A stretch of DNA of 64,000 bases, from assembly GCF_029919115.1 (NCBI RefSeq), contig NZ_CP123990.1, forward strand, positions 4,986,501 to 5,050,500, given 5' to 3'. Under the pieces are notes generated by a model. The model saw only the letters and a list, made by a program, of their open reading frames with translations. It searched no databases and had not been told where the DNA came from. The stretch's first letter is position 1. Every line of letters begins with the position of its first letter. The DNA is from Variovorax paradoxus. Its GTDB lineage: Bacteria; Pseudomonadota; Gammaproteobacteria; Burkholderiales; Burkholderiaceae_C. This document shows positions 8,453-17,190 of this stretch, one piece after another. Position numbers and translations under genes: made by a program.

Positions 8453-10330
8453 GTGATCGTCTACCAAGCCGATAAGAAGCAGTTTCTCAGCGACAACAAC
8501 GACAGGGAGATCGAGGACGTCATCCTGGCTAAATACACGAGCGCGACAGGACGAAAGGTGTCCGTCTCGGAAGTGAAGTCGTGGAAAGAATCGCTGAAGT
8601 ACATGTCGCAAATTCTTAGCGACCCAGATATCTCGAATGACATCGGCATCGCGGTTGAGCTGCATATTCCGCAAAGCTCCAAACGCATCGACATCAGTCT
8701 GACGGGGCGGGGCCATGACGACTCGAAGAACATCGTGATCGTCGAGTTGAAACAATGGACCACTGTGCAGCAGTCGGCAAAGGACGCGATTGTCAACACC
8801 TACCTCGGCAGCAGAATGCGAGAGGTAGTCCACCCGTCCTATCAGGCTTGGTCTTACGCATCGCTGTTAGAGGGCTTCAACGAAGCCGTCCACTGCGGCG
8901 ATATTTCAGTTCGAGCCTGCGCGTCTCTACATAACTATGAGCGCGATGGCGTAATCGACGCTGATCACTACGCCAGCTACATTGCCAAGGCGCCACTCTT
9001 TCTGCGAGGCGACGCCGAACGGATCTTGCTGCGTAACTTCATCAAGCAGCACATTAGGTTTGGCGATCCCGGCGTTCTGTATGAACTAGTGAACGGAAGA
9101 ATCAGACCCTCGAAGGCACTAAGCGACAGTCTCGCCGGATTGTTAAAGGGCAACACTGAGTTCATCTTGATCGATGACCAGAAAGAGGTCTACGAACACA
9201 TCCTTGCTGCAGGACAAGCAGCCTCAACTGCAAACCCGAAAGTGGTGATCGTCGAAGGTGGGCCGGGAACAGGTAAGACCGTGCTGGCCATCAATGCGCT
9301 TGTCGCGCTGACAACGAAAGGCTTGAACTGCAAGTACGTTTCAAAGAATGCCGCGCCGAGACGCGTCTACGAAACTAAGCTCGCAGGCACGATGACTCGC
9401 ACTCGCTACTCGAATCTCTTCACCGGCTCGGGTGGCTTCATCGAGACGCCCAGCGACACGTTCGATGTGCTGATCGTGGACGAGGCCCACCGCCTGAACG
9501 AGAAGAGCGGTCTGTATGGCAACCTCGGTGAAAACCAGGTCAAGGAACTCATCGCCGCAGCCAAGTGCACTGTGTTTTTCATCGATGAAGACCAACGCGT
9601 GACGTTGAGCGACATCGGGACCAAAAAAACCATTCGCGATTTCGGCATCAGCAAGGGCGCGGAGGTGTCGGAACACGAGCTGGCCTCTCAGTTCAGGTGC
9701 AGTGGTTCGGACGGCTACATCGCGTGGCTGGACGACACGCTCGACGTTCGGCCAACAGCAAACAAGATGCTCACTCCCGCTGAGTTCGACTTCAAGGTCT
9801 TCAGCGCACCCGATGAGCTTCACGCATCGATCGCAGAGAAGAACAAGTCAGGCACCGCCCGCGTTGTCGCTGGTTATTGCTGGCCATGGACCAGCAAGAA
9901 AGACCCAAAGGCTTTCGACATCGTCATTGGTGAATATCGCAAGCGATGGAACCTGGAGGTCGATGGAAGCCTTTGGATCATCGCGCCGAACTCAATCAAC
10001 GAGGTCGGCTGCATCCACACCTGCCAAGGTCTTGAGGTGGACTACATCGGCGTGATCATCGGACCAGACTTGATCGTGCGTGACGGGCTCGTCAAGACGG
10101 TGCCGAGTGCGCGGGACCGACACGACAAGACCTTGCGTGGTTACAAGGTTCGGCTTAAGGCAGATCCGAAGAAGGCTACCGCGGAGGCGGACCTGATCAT
10201 TAAGAACACATACCGCACGCTGATGACACGAGGCATCAAAGGGTGCTACGTCTACTGCAGTGACGAAGAGACCGCGAGTTATTTCCGTTCGCGGCTAACG
10301 GCGGAAGCGCTTGCCGCCGTGCAGCCATGA
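8453..10330 (+). CDS. Nuclease-helicase fusion (DUF2075-type superfamily 1 NTPase)
   Basis: A 625-residue protein with two recognisable parts. The N-terminal region has a PD-(D/E)xK-like pattern, RIDISL (Asp80) followed by IVELKQW (Glu98, Lys100), with a later conserved-looking HPSYQAWSY helix. The C-terminal region is an NTPase/helicase core: Walker A GGPGTGKT (269-276), Walker B VDEAH (342-346), a Gln-rich sensor motif DEDQR, and late motifs around CQGLEVDYIGV and NTYRTLMTRG typical of DUF2075 (COG3410-like) proteins. GTG at 8453 follows GGAAGGA. Coupling to the MazG-like gene suggests one functional unit. Substrate and trigger are unknown; defence function is inferred from family and location. 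Confidence 0.85.
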   Translation: MIVYQADKKQFLSDNNDREIEDVILAKYTSATGRKVSVSEVKSWKESLKYMSQILSDPDISNDIGIAVELHIPQSSKRIDISLTGRGHDDSKNIVIVELKQWTTVQQSAKDAIVNTYLGSRMREVVHPSYQAWSYASLLEGFNEAVHCGDISVRACASLHNYERDGVIDADHYASYIAKAPLFLRGDAERILLRNFIKQHIRFGDPGVLYELVNGRIRPSKALSDSLAGLLKGNTEFILIDDQKEVYEHILAAGQAASTANPKVVIVEGGPGTGKTVLAINALVALTTKGLNCKYVSKNAAPRRVYETKLAGTMTRTRYSNLFTGSGGFIETPSDTFDVLIVDEAHRLNEKSGLYGNLGENQVKELIAAAKCTVFFIDEDQRVTLSDIGTKKTIRDFGISKGAEVSEHELASQFRCSGSDGYIAWLDDTLDVRPTANKMLTPAEFDFKVFSAPDELHASIAEKNKSGTARVVAGYCWPWTSKKDPKAFDIVIGEYRKRWNLEVDGSLWIIAPNSINEVGCIHTCQGLEVDYIGVIIGPDLIVRDGLVKTVPSARDRHDKTLRGYKVRLKADPKKATAEADLIIKNTYRTLMTRGIKGCYVYCSDEETASYFRSRLTAEALAAVQP

Positions 10331-10578
10331 GGATCGCCGTTCGGCCGCGATACCGGCCGCTGCTCTCGAGCCTTCGGCAGGTCCATCGAGAGAGCTGCTT
10401 TCAACATCTCCTGAGAGAGCCGGCCGACCTCAGTCGCCAGATCCGAAGCAATCCACATGATGTTGTCCCGATGCCTCGCCCCGATCACTTCGAACCACTC
10501 ACCCCCGTCCCCATAGCAGCAACTCAACAGAGATTGCAATTGGGACACCTTGTTCTCAAGAATGTCTGACGCGTCCAA
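10279..10578 (-). CDS. Small hypothetical protein in the island
   Basis: A 99-residue protein starting at TTG 10578, preceded by a strong GGAGG about 8 bases upstream, which supports it as a real gene. The central part (SLLSCCYGDGGEWFEV, then NIMWIASDLATEV) resembles a short uncharacterised family common in proteobacterial plasmids and islands, where a Y-G-x-G-G-E core is followed by a D-N-x-x-W helix. No function is known to me. The 3' end overlaps the nuclease-helicase gene by 52 bp in convergent orientation. It is divergent from the XRE regulator gene, sharing an intergenic palindrome. Confidence 0.65.
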   Translation of the reverse strand: MDASDILENKVSQLQSLLSCCYGDGGEWFEVIGARHRDNIMWIASDLATEVGRLSQEMLKAALSMDLPKAREQRPVSRPNGDPHGCTAASASAVSRERK

Positions 10579-10595
10579 GGGAAGCCTCCGCTTTT

Positions 10596-10612
10596 ACTAA
10601 GCAATCCTTAGT
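10596..10612. promoter_or_regulatory. Candidate operator for the XRE regulator
   Basis: A perfect inverted repeat, ACTAAG-CAATC-CTTAGT, lies in the 90-bp space between the divergent 99-aa gene and the XRE-family gene. Size, symmetry and position fit an autoregulatory binding site for a small helix-turn-helix dimer. Binding is inference. Confidence 0.5.
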
Positions 10613-10668
10613 GTAGCCAGTGCCAGAAACTTTGAGCATCCCTGATCGAATTTGTTAGGGGTGCTTTT

Positions 10669-10968
10669 TTGTCGGTACTTGCAAAGCGCCTAAAGGCCGC
10701 TCGACTTCGGGCCGGCTTGTCTCAGGAGAAGTTGGGAATCATGGCCGGCATCGACGAGATGTCATCGAGCGCCAGAATGAACCAATATGAGCGGGGCAAA
10801 CACGCGCCGGATTGGTTGACCGTGGAGCGACTGGCTGCTGTGCTCAACGTCCCAGTCGCTTACTTCTACGCCACGGATGACGATGCGGCAGAACTGCTGC
10901 TCGCCTTCTACGCGCTCGCGCCCGATGCGCGTGGTCGTGCGCTTGAGTTGATCAAGACAATGTCGTGA
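10669..10968 (+). CDS. XRE-family helix-turn-helix regulator
   Basis: A 99-residue DNA-binding protein. Residues about 5-60 form the Cro/CI-type helix-turn-helix (LKAARLRAGLSQEKLGIMAG, then the recognition region ending NQYERGKHAP and LTVERLAAVLNVPVAYFY). The C-terminal tail is short and helical with no separate ligand domain. The start is TTG 10669 with AGGGGTG upstream. It is the last gene of the accessory island, ending 29 bases before the pta ATG. Likely role: autoregulation and control of the divergent small gene or the defence genes, by analogy to similar regulators. Confidence 0.88.
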   Translation: MSVLAKRLKAARLRAGLSQEKLGIMAGIDEMSSSARMNQYERGKHAPDWLTVERLAAVLNVPVAYFYATDDDAAELLLAFYALAPDARGRALELIKTMS

Positions 10969-10997
10969 TCCAAGAACGCCCGTCCACCGGAGCCCGC

Positions 10998-11966
10998 ATG
11001 CCGCCCTCTTCCCCTTCTCCTTCCCCCTCCACCACCCACCCCCACTACGACCGCCTCATCACCGCAGCCCGCGCCCTCCCACCGCTCCGCGTCGCAGTCG
11101 TCCACCCAGCCAACGCCGTCTCCCTCGAAGCAGCCCTCGCTTCAGCCGCCCTCGGCCTCATCGCCCCCACGCTCATCGGCCCTCGCGCAAAAATCGAAGC
11201 CCCGGCACGCGAGGCGAATGCAGACCTTTCCAACATCCCCATCGTCGACGCCCCTCACAGCCACGCCGCAGCCGACGCGGCCGTGGCCATGGCCTTGCGC
11301 GGCGAGGTCGATGCGTTGATGAAGGGCAGCCTGCACACTGATGAGTTGATGGGCGCGGTGGTGCGGCGCGAGGGCGGGCTGCGCACGTCGCGGCGCATCA
11401 GTCACTGCTTTGTGATGGACGTTCCGGGGCACCCTCAGCCGCTCATCATTTCCGACGCGGCCATCAACATTGCGCCCACGCTCGATGAAAAGGTCGACAT
11501 CGTGCAGAACGCGATCGACCTTGCGCATGCGCTGCAGATGCCAGCGGTGCGGGTGGCGATTCTCTCGGCCACTGAAACGGTGAGCACCAAGGTGCCTTCC
11601 ACGCTGGATGCGGCGGTGCTGTGCAAGATGGCCGACCGCGGGCAGATTACCGGGGCAGAGGTCGATGGGCCGTTGGCCATGGACAACGCCATCGACCCGG
11701 AGGCGGCACGCATCAAGGGCATCGTGTCGCCGGTGGCGGGCCGCGCCAATGTGCTGATCGTGCCCAGCCTGGACGCGGGCAACATGTTGGCAAAGAGCCT
11801 CACCTTTCTGGGCGGGGCGTATGCAGCGGGCATTGTGCTGGGCACCCGGGTGCCGGTCATCCTGACCAGCCGGGCCGACTCGGAGCCGGCGCGCCTGGCC
11901 TCTTGCGCGGTAGCGTCGATGCTGGCCAAGGCGGGGCGCGAGCGACTCATCAAGGCGGTGGGCTGA
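10998..11966 (+). CDS. Phosphate acetyl/butyryltransferase family protein
   Basis: Transfers acyl groups between CoA and phosphate, making acetyl-phosphate (or propionyl/butyryl-phosphate) for acetate kinase. The 322-residue product matches the single-domain PTA_PTB family: ALMKGSLHTDELM, DAAINIAPTLDEKVDI, SATETVSTKVPST and GPLAMDNAID are visible signature stretches. The N-terminal MPPSSPSPSPS stretch is low complexity. I chose ATG 10998 because GGAG lies 5 bases upstream; a GTG at 10965 overlapping the XRE stop is the alternative. An acetate kinase gene lies 6.8 kb away on the other strand. GC-rich again, so the backbone resumes here. Confidence 0.9.
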   Translation: MPPSSPSPSPSTTHPHYDRLITAARALPPLRVAVVHPANAVSLEAALASAALGLIAPTLIGPRAKIEAPAREANADLSNIPIVDAPHSHAAADAAVAMALRGEVDALMKGSLHTDELMGAVVRREGGLRTSRRISHCFVMDVPGHPQPLIISDAAINIAPTLDEKVDIVQNAIDLAHALQMPAVRVAILSATETVSTKVPSTLDAAVLCKMADRGQITGAEVDGPLAMDNAIDPEAARIKGIVSPVAGRANVLIVPSLDAGNMLAKSLTFLGGAYAAGIVLGTRVPVILTSRADSEPARLASCAVASMLAKAGRERLIKAVG

Positions 11967-12137
11967 CGCCTGCTTTTTCGAAGCCCGCGGCAACCCGCAT
12001 TTGTATGCCGGCGCACCGCTAATTCCCAATAGGTAGTTCTCCCTCGTTTCAGGCTGCCCCGCACCACACAAACTGCTGCCAAAGGCGCATCATCGCCTTG
12101 GGCGAACCCGCGTAGCAGACTGTGTGCGAGGCAGAGC

Positions 12138-15100
12138 ATGACAAGGTTCAAGAAGTTCTTCTGGATCGGCACTGGGCTCGCCGTGCTGGGTGCGCTCGGT
12201 GCCTTTCTGGTGGTCGACGAACTGAAGACTTCGCGGCTGCAATCCGCCATGTGGCGCGACTTTGCCGCCGGCGCCACCTTCAGCGTCGATTCGGGCCCGA
12301 GCAACGCCATTCGCTTTCCGCAAACGGGGCCTTACGACGAGCGGCTGGGCTATCACGATCTGCCCCGCTTCATCGAGCAGCTGCAGCCGCAGGGCTTCAC
12401 CATCACCCGGCAGGCGCGCATGTCGCCGCGGCTCATCGAGCTGCAGGAGCACGGGCTTTTTACGCCCTACCGCGAGAAGAACCAGGCCGGCCTTACGGTG
12501 CGCGACTGCCGCAACGCGGCGCTGCTGCACACGCGCTCCCCGCAGCGCGCGTACGAGCGTTTTGAAGAGGTGCCGCCGCTCTTGGTGAGCAGCCTGCTGT
12601 TCGTCGAAGACCGCCACCTGCTCGATGCGGAGCCGCCGCAGCGCAACCCCGCGCTCGACCCTGAGCGCTTCGCCAAGGCCGCGCTGGAGCAGGCGCTGCG
12701 GGTGTTCAGCCCCGGCCAGATGGCAACGGGCGGCAGCACGCTGGCCACGCAAATCGAAAAGTACCGCCACTCGCCGCACGGGCGCACCGCATCCGTGCGC
12801 GAAAAGCTGCGGCAAATGGCGTCGGCATCCGTGCGGGCCTACCAAGACGGCGACGACACGCTGGCGCGGCGCCGCCAGATCGTGGTCGACTATCTCGACA
12901 CGGTGCCGCTGGCCGCGCGCCCTGGCATGGGCGAGGTGCACGGCATGGGCGACGGGCTGTGGGCCTGGTATGGCCGCGACTTCAGGGAGGTGAACCGCCT
13001 GCTCGCCGACCATGCGGAAGGCGCAGCCCCCACGCCCGATGCGTTGCAGCGGCAGGCCGGGGCCTTCAAGCAGGCGCTGTCGCTGATGATTGCGCAGCGC
13101 CGCCCGTCGCAGCACCTGCTGAGCGACGGGGCGGGCCTGGCACGGCTCACCGACAGCTACCTGCGGCTGATGGCCGATGCGGGCGTGATCCCGCCGGCGC
13201 TGCGCGATGCGGCCCTTGCAGCGCCCCTGCACCTTCGGCCCGAGCTGCCCGCAACGGCGCGGCCAGACTTTGTGCAGCGCAAGGCCACAAGCGCGCTGCG
13301 CACCCACATCTCTACCCTCCTCGACGTGCCGCGCGCCTACGATCTGGAGCGGCTCGACCTGGAAGCCGAAACCAGCCTCGACGGCGAAGCGCAGGCGCTG
13401 GCTGCGCGCGTGCTGACCAGCATGCGCACACCGGCCGCGGCCAAGGCGGCGGGGCTGTACGGCCCGCACCTGCTCGATGCGGGCGCAGACCCGAGCCCGC
13501 TGATCTACAGCTTTACGCTGTTCGAGCGCGGCCCGCAAGCCAACCTGCTGCGGGTTCAGGCGGACAACATCGACCAGCCATTCGACGTGAACCAGGGCGC
13601 GCGGCTTGACCTGGGCTCCACCGCCAAGCTGCGCACGCTGGTGAGCTACCTGGAGCTGGTGGCCGAGCTGCACGGCCGCTGGGCGGGCCTTGGCCCCGCG
13701 CAGCTTTCAGCACTGGCGCCGAGCCCGCGCGACCCACTGGGTGCCTGGGCGCGGCAATACCTGCAGCGCACCAAAGACAAGCGCCTGGCGCCCATGCTCG
13801 AGGCGGCCATGGAACGCAAGTATTCGGCCAACCCGGGCGAGGCGTTTTTTACCGGCGGCGGGCTGCATCAGTTCGAAAACTTCGAGCGCTCGCGCAACAG
13901 CGAATTCATGACGGTGCGCGAAGGCTTCAAGCATTCGGTCAACCTGGTCTTCATTCGCCTGATGCGCGATGTGGTGCGCCACCGCATGTTCGGCGGCGAA
14001 TCAGATGCCGAGGTGTTGCTGAAGGACCTGGCCGATCCGCGCCGGCGCGAACTGCTCGCACGCTTTGCCGACCGCGAGGGCTCTGCCTACCTGATGCGCT
14101 TCTATCGCAAGTACCAGCGCCTGCCGGCCGCCAATGCCGAGGCGCTGCTGCTGCGCCGCACAGGGGCCTCTGCACCGCGCGTGGCGAGCGTGCTGTTCAC
14201 CATAGAGCCCAATGCCAGCGACGAGCGGCTCGAAGAGCTGCTGGCGCAAAAGCTGGGCCGCAGTTACGACGGCTCGCCGCGCGCACTGCGGGCGCTGCGC
14301 ACCACCTACGCGGGCCTGTCGCTGGCCGACCGCGGCTACGTGGCGCGCGTGCATCCGCTGGAGCTGTGGCTGGTGGGCTTTTTGCGGAAGCACCCCGGCG
14401 CCACGCTCACTGAAGTGTTGAACGCGAGCGCCAACGAACGGCAAGAGGTATACGCCTGGCTGTTCAAGACGCGGCACAAGAGCGCGCAAGACACACGCCT
14501 GCGCGAGCTGATCGAGCTGGACGCCTTCGCGCAGATCCACCGCTCGTGGCAGCGCCTGGGCTATCCGTTCGAATCGCTCACGCCTTCATACGCAAGCGCC
14601 ATTGGCGCATCGGGCGACCGGCCGGCCGCGCTGGCCGAGCTGATGGGCATCATCGCCAATGACGGCATGCGCCGCCCGGTGCAGCGCGTGGGCTCGCTGC
14701 ACTTTGCGCGCGAAACGCCTTATGAGACACGGCTGGAGCCGCGCAATGCAAGCACAGAGCAAGTGCTGCCCACCGAGGTGGCCGCCACGCTGCGCCGCGC
14801 GCTGGTAGAGGTGGTGCAAGACGGCACCGCCCGCCGCCTGAAGGGCGTGCTGGTGGATGCGAACGGCCGCGTGCTCGAAGTGGGCGGCAAGACCGGCACC
14901 GGCGACCACCGCTACGGGCACGTGGGCGGCGGCGGCAGCAAGAATGCAGAGCGCAAGATCAGCCGCTCGGCCACGTTCGTGTTCACCATTGGCGACCGCT
15001 ACTTCGGCACCATCATGGCTTATGTGGGCGAGCCCTACGCCGCGCGCTACAAGTTCACCAGCGCGCTGCCAACGCAGCTGCTCAAGTCGCTGGGGCCGCA

Positions 15101-15143
15101 GCTGCTGCCGGTGCTGGAGCGCAACGGCTGCGGCGGCGACTGA
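12138..15143 (+). CDS. Bifunctional penicillin-binding protein-like transglycosylase/transpeptidase
   Basis: A 1001-residue class A PBP-like protein. Residues 7-26 form a membrane anchor. The GT51 glycosyltransferase domain has the catalytic-Glu region LLFVEDRHLLD (Glu157) and GGSTLATQ (198-205), both diverged from the usual TEDxRFYxHxG and GGSTITQQ. The transpeptidase domain has STAK (Ser494, Lys497), SVN (600-602) and KTGTGD (from Lys918). It would polymerise and cross-link peptidoglycan in the periplasm. It is longer than PBP1A-type enzymes, with a large insert (roughly 640-830) between SxN and KTG. Gene stands alone; start ATG has only a weak GAGGCAGAGC upstream. Confidence 0.88.
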   Translation: MTRFKKFFWIGTGLAVLGALGAFLVVDELKTSRLQSAMWRDFAAGATFSVDSGPSNAIRFPQTGPYDERLGYHDLPRFIEQLQPQGFTITRQARMSPRLIELQEHGLFTPYREKNQAGLTVRDCRNAALLHTRSPQRAYERFEEVPPLLVSSLLFVEDRHLLDAEPPQRNPALDPERFAKAALEQALRVFSPGQMATGGSTLATQIEKYRHSPHGRTASVREKLRQMASASVRAYQDGDDTLARRRQIVVDYLDTVPLAARPGMGEVHGMGDGLWAWYGRDFREVNRLLADHAEGAAPTPDALQRQAGAFKQALSLMIAQRRPSQHLLSDGAGLARLTDSYLRLMADAGVIPPALRDAALAAPLHLRPELPATARPDFVQRKATSALRTHISTLLDVPRAYDLERLDLEAETSLDGEAQALAARVLTSMRTPAAAKAAGLYGPHLLDAGADPSPLIYSFTLFERGPQANLLRVQADNIDQPFDVNQGARLDLGSTAKLRTLVSYLELVAELHGRWAGLGPAQLSALAPSPRDPLGAWARQYLQRTKDKRLAPMLEAAMERKYSANPGEAFFTGGGLHQFENFERSRNSEFMTVREGFKHSVNLVFIRLMRDVVRHRMFGGESDAEVLLKDLADPRRRELLARFADREGSAYLMRFYRKYQRLPAANAEALLLRRTGASAPRVASVLFTIEPNASDERLEELLAQKLGRSYDGSPRALRALRTTYAGLSLADRGYVARVHPLELWLVGFLRKHPGATLTEVLNASANERQEVYAWLFKTRHKSAQDTRLRELIELDAFAQIHRSWQRLGYPFESLTPSYASAIGASGDRPAALAELMGIIANDGMRRPVQRVGSLHFARETPYETRLEPRNASTEQVLPTEVAATLRRALVEVVQDGTARRLKGVLVDANGRVLEVGGKTGTGDHRYGHVGGGGSKNAERKISRSATFVFTIGDRYFGTIMAYVGEPYAARYKFTSALPTQLLKSLGPQLLPVLERNGCGGD

Positions 15144-15212
15144 CGCGCGAGCGCGGGGGTAGCGGGGTATAGCGGGTGTAAAAAGACGGCCCCGCAAGAG
15201 AAAGGGCCTCCA

Positions 15213-16142
15213 ATGCAAATCCGCGAACTCGCCACCGGCCTGCAGTTTCCCGAAGGGCCCATTGCCATGGACGACGGCTCCGTGCTGCTGGTCGAAATTG
15301 CGCGCGGCACGCTCACGCGCGTGCGGCACGACGGGCTGGTGCAAGTGGTGGCCGACCTGGGTGGGGGGCCCAACGGCGCCGCCATGGGGCCCGACGGCGC
15401 GGTGTACGTGTGCAACAACGGCGGCTTTCGCTGGCACACCGAGGCGGACGGTTGCCACCGCCCAGTGGGCCAGGCCGAAGACTATTCGGGCGGCCGCATC
15501 GAGCGCGTAAACCTTGCCACCGGCCGCGCCGAGCGGCTGTACGACACGGTCGACGGCTATGCGCTGCGTGGGCCGAACGACATCGTGTTCGATGCGCAAG
15601 GCGGCTTCTACTTTACGGACTTGGGCAAGACGCGTGAGCGCGACATGGACAGGGGCGGCGTGTTCCATGGCCACAGCGATGGCAGCGCCGTGCATGCCGT
15701 GGTGCGGCCGGCCATGACGCCCAACGGCATCGCGCTTTCGCCGGACGGCCGCACGCTGTATTACGCGGAGACCGAAGGCGCGCGGCTCTGGGCCTTCGAC
15801 ATCACGGCACCGGGCCGGCTGCGCAAGGACGGCTGGCCATCGCCGCACGGCGGGCGCATGTTGTGCGCATCGCCCGGCGGGCACTACCAGCGCTTCGATT
15901 CGATGGCGGCCGATGGGCTGGGCAACTTGTGCGTGGCCACGCTGCTGCACGGCGGCATCACCATCGTCGCGCCAGACGGCAGCACCTTCGAGCACGTGCC
16001 GCTGCCCGACCGCTACACCACCAACATCTGCTTTGGCGGGCGCGACATGCGCACGGCCTACGTCACGCTGTCGGGCAGCGGGCGGCTGATTGCCATCGAC
16101 GATTGGCCGACGCCGGGGCTCAGGCTGAACTTTCAGGGCTGA
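15213..16142 (+). CDS. SMP-30/gluconolactonase-like protein
   Basis: A 309-residue beta-propeller of the SMP-30/gluconolactonase/LRE family, which contains Ca2+-dependent lactonases for sugar acids. Visible motifs are FPEGPIAMDDGSVLLVEI near the N-terminus (metal-binding Glu), GPNDIVFDAQGGFYFTD in the middle (metal-binding Asn) and TPNGIALSPDGRTLYYAET (second Asn/Asp), spaced as in the family. There is no signal peptide, so it is cytoplasmic. A purine-rich AAGAGAAAGGG precedes the ATG. Substrate cannot be read from sequence. Downstream is a convergent LysR gene. Confidence 0.85.
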   Translation: MQIRELATGLQFPEGPIAMDDGSVLLVEIARGTLTRVRHDGLVQVVADLGGGPNGAAMGPDGAVYVCNNGGFRWHTEADGCHRPVGQAEDYSGGRIERVNLATGRAERLYDTVDGYALRGPNDIVFDAQGGFYFTDLGKTRERDMDRGGVFHGHSDGSAVHAVVRPAMTPNGIALSPDGRTLYYAETEGARLWAFDITAPGRLRKDGWPSPHGGRMLCASPGGHYQRFDSMAADGLGNLCVATLLHGGITIVAPDGSTFEHVPLPDRYTTNICFGGRDMRTAYVTLSGSGRLIAIDDWPTPGLRLNFQG

Positions 16143-16158
16143 CGCGCGCGGCCCTTGC

Positions 16159-17127
16159 CTACACCACGCGCTTCTTGGCAGCGCCGGTCAGCGAGGTGAC
16201 GGACGGCACAATCCAGCGCCGGTCATCCAGCAGCCGCCGAATGCTTTCGCGCAGCCACCGATGCGCCGGATCGACATGGTGGCGCGGGTGCCATGCCATG
16301 CGCAACGGCTCCGAATGCACTGCAACAGGCAACTCGAAAATGGTGAGCCCCAGCGAGGCGGCCATGCCCCGTGCGGTGCGCTCGGGAACACTGGCGACAA
16401 GCTCTGTGCGAGAGGCTGCAATCAATGCCGAAAAAGTGCTGGGCACCAGCAACGTCAACTGGCGCTGCAGGCCCAACTGGCCCAACGCCGTATCCACCGG
16501 CGACGGCTCGCCTTCGCGCGGCGTAACGCCAACATGGCGCGCATCTGCATAGCGCGCCGCCGTCATCGGGGTTTTCTTCAAGCCCTTGAGCAGCGGGTGC
16601 CCCGCGCGCACCGCACCCACCAATGTTTGCTCTGACAGCACCTGGGTTTCGGTTTCTGGGTCGGTGCCCTTGAAGCTGCCCACGTCCAGGTCGATGCGGC
16701 CTTCGCGCAACGCGCCGGGGTCGGCATAGGTTTCTGGCAGAAACTGGAGCGAGGCCAGCGGCATTTCTTTTTCCAGCGTCTGCGACACGCTGGCGCCGAA
16801 CACCACCGCAATGCCTTCCGGTGCGCGAACAACGAAGCGCCGCCGCACCGCCGCCAGGCTTTGCGCATCTGCCGGTGCGCGCAACGCCTGCGCTTGCGCA
16901 AGCAATGCGCGCACGGGCTCTGCCAGTGCAAGCGCGCGCGGGGTGGGCACCAGCTTGCGGCCGGCGCGCACCAGGATCGGGTCTGCGAACGATTCGCGAA
17001 TGCGCGCCAAGGTGTGGCTCATGGCGGGCGTGCTCAGGTGCATGCGCGCGGCAGCGGCCGTTACGCTGCCGGTGGAGAGCAGCGCATCGAGCGCTGTCAG
17101 CAGGTTGAGATCGTATGTGTTCGCCAT
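16159..17127 (-). CDS. LysR-family regulator of the adjacent MFS exporter
   Basis: A 322-residue LysR-type regulator. The N-terminal winged helix-turn-helix is clear (LNLLTALDALLSTGSVTAAAARM, then HTLARIRESFADPILVR), followed by the periplasmic-binding-like effector domain from about residue 90. It is transcribed divergently from an MFS transporter gene. The shared intergenic space contains the inverted repeat TTGAA-N8-TTCAA immediately upstream of its ATG, fitting autoregulation plus control of the transporter. The effector is not predictable. Confidence 0.92.
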   Translation of the reverse strand: MANTYDLNLLTALDALLSTGSVTAAAARMHLSTPAMSHTLARIRESFADPILVRAGRKLVPTPRALALAEPVRALLAQAQALRAPADAQSLAAVRRRFVVRAPEGIAVVFGASVSQTLEKEMPLASLQFLPETYADPGALREGRIDLDVGSFKGTDPETETQVLSEQTLVGAVRAGHPLLKGLKKTPMTAARYADARHVGVTPREGEPSPVDTALGQLGLQRQLTLLVPSTFSALIAASRTELVASVPERTARGMAASLGLTIFELPVAVHSEPLRMAWHPRHHVDPAHRWLRESIRRLLDDRRWIVPSVTSLTGAAKKRVV

Positions 17128-17145
17128 TTGAAATCATATGTTCAA
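17128..17145. promoter_or_regulatory. Candidate LysR operator between LysR and MFS genes
   Basis: Inverted repeat TTGAA-ATCATATG-TTCAA begins one base after the LysR start codon, with a second partial palindrome CAATATGTTG overlapping it. LysR regulators typically bind T-N11-A dyads located like this. Assignment is by position and symmetry only. Confidence 0.5.
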
Positions 17146-17190
17146 TATGTTGCACTGTACAAAATGATTGCGGCTGCGGACACTGCGCCC

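Noticed and set aside
1078..10997. Integrative element with tRNA-Thr as attachment site
   Set aside because: No integrase or excisionase gene and no second copy of the tRNA 3' end were found in the window, so only a generic accessory island is claimed.
12090..13673. Minus-strand 527-codon frame opposite the PBP-like gene
   Set aside because: Composition (His/Arg/Gln rich, no domain) is typical of an antisense shadow in high-GC DNA; the plus strand has clear catalytic motifs.
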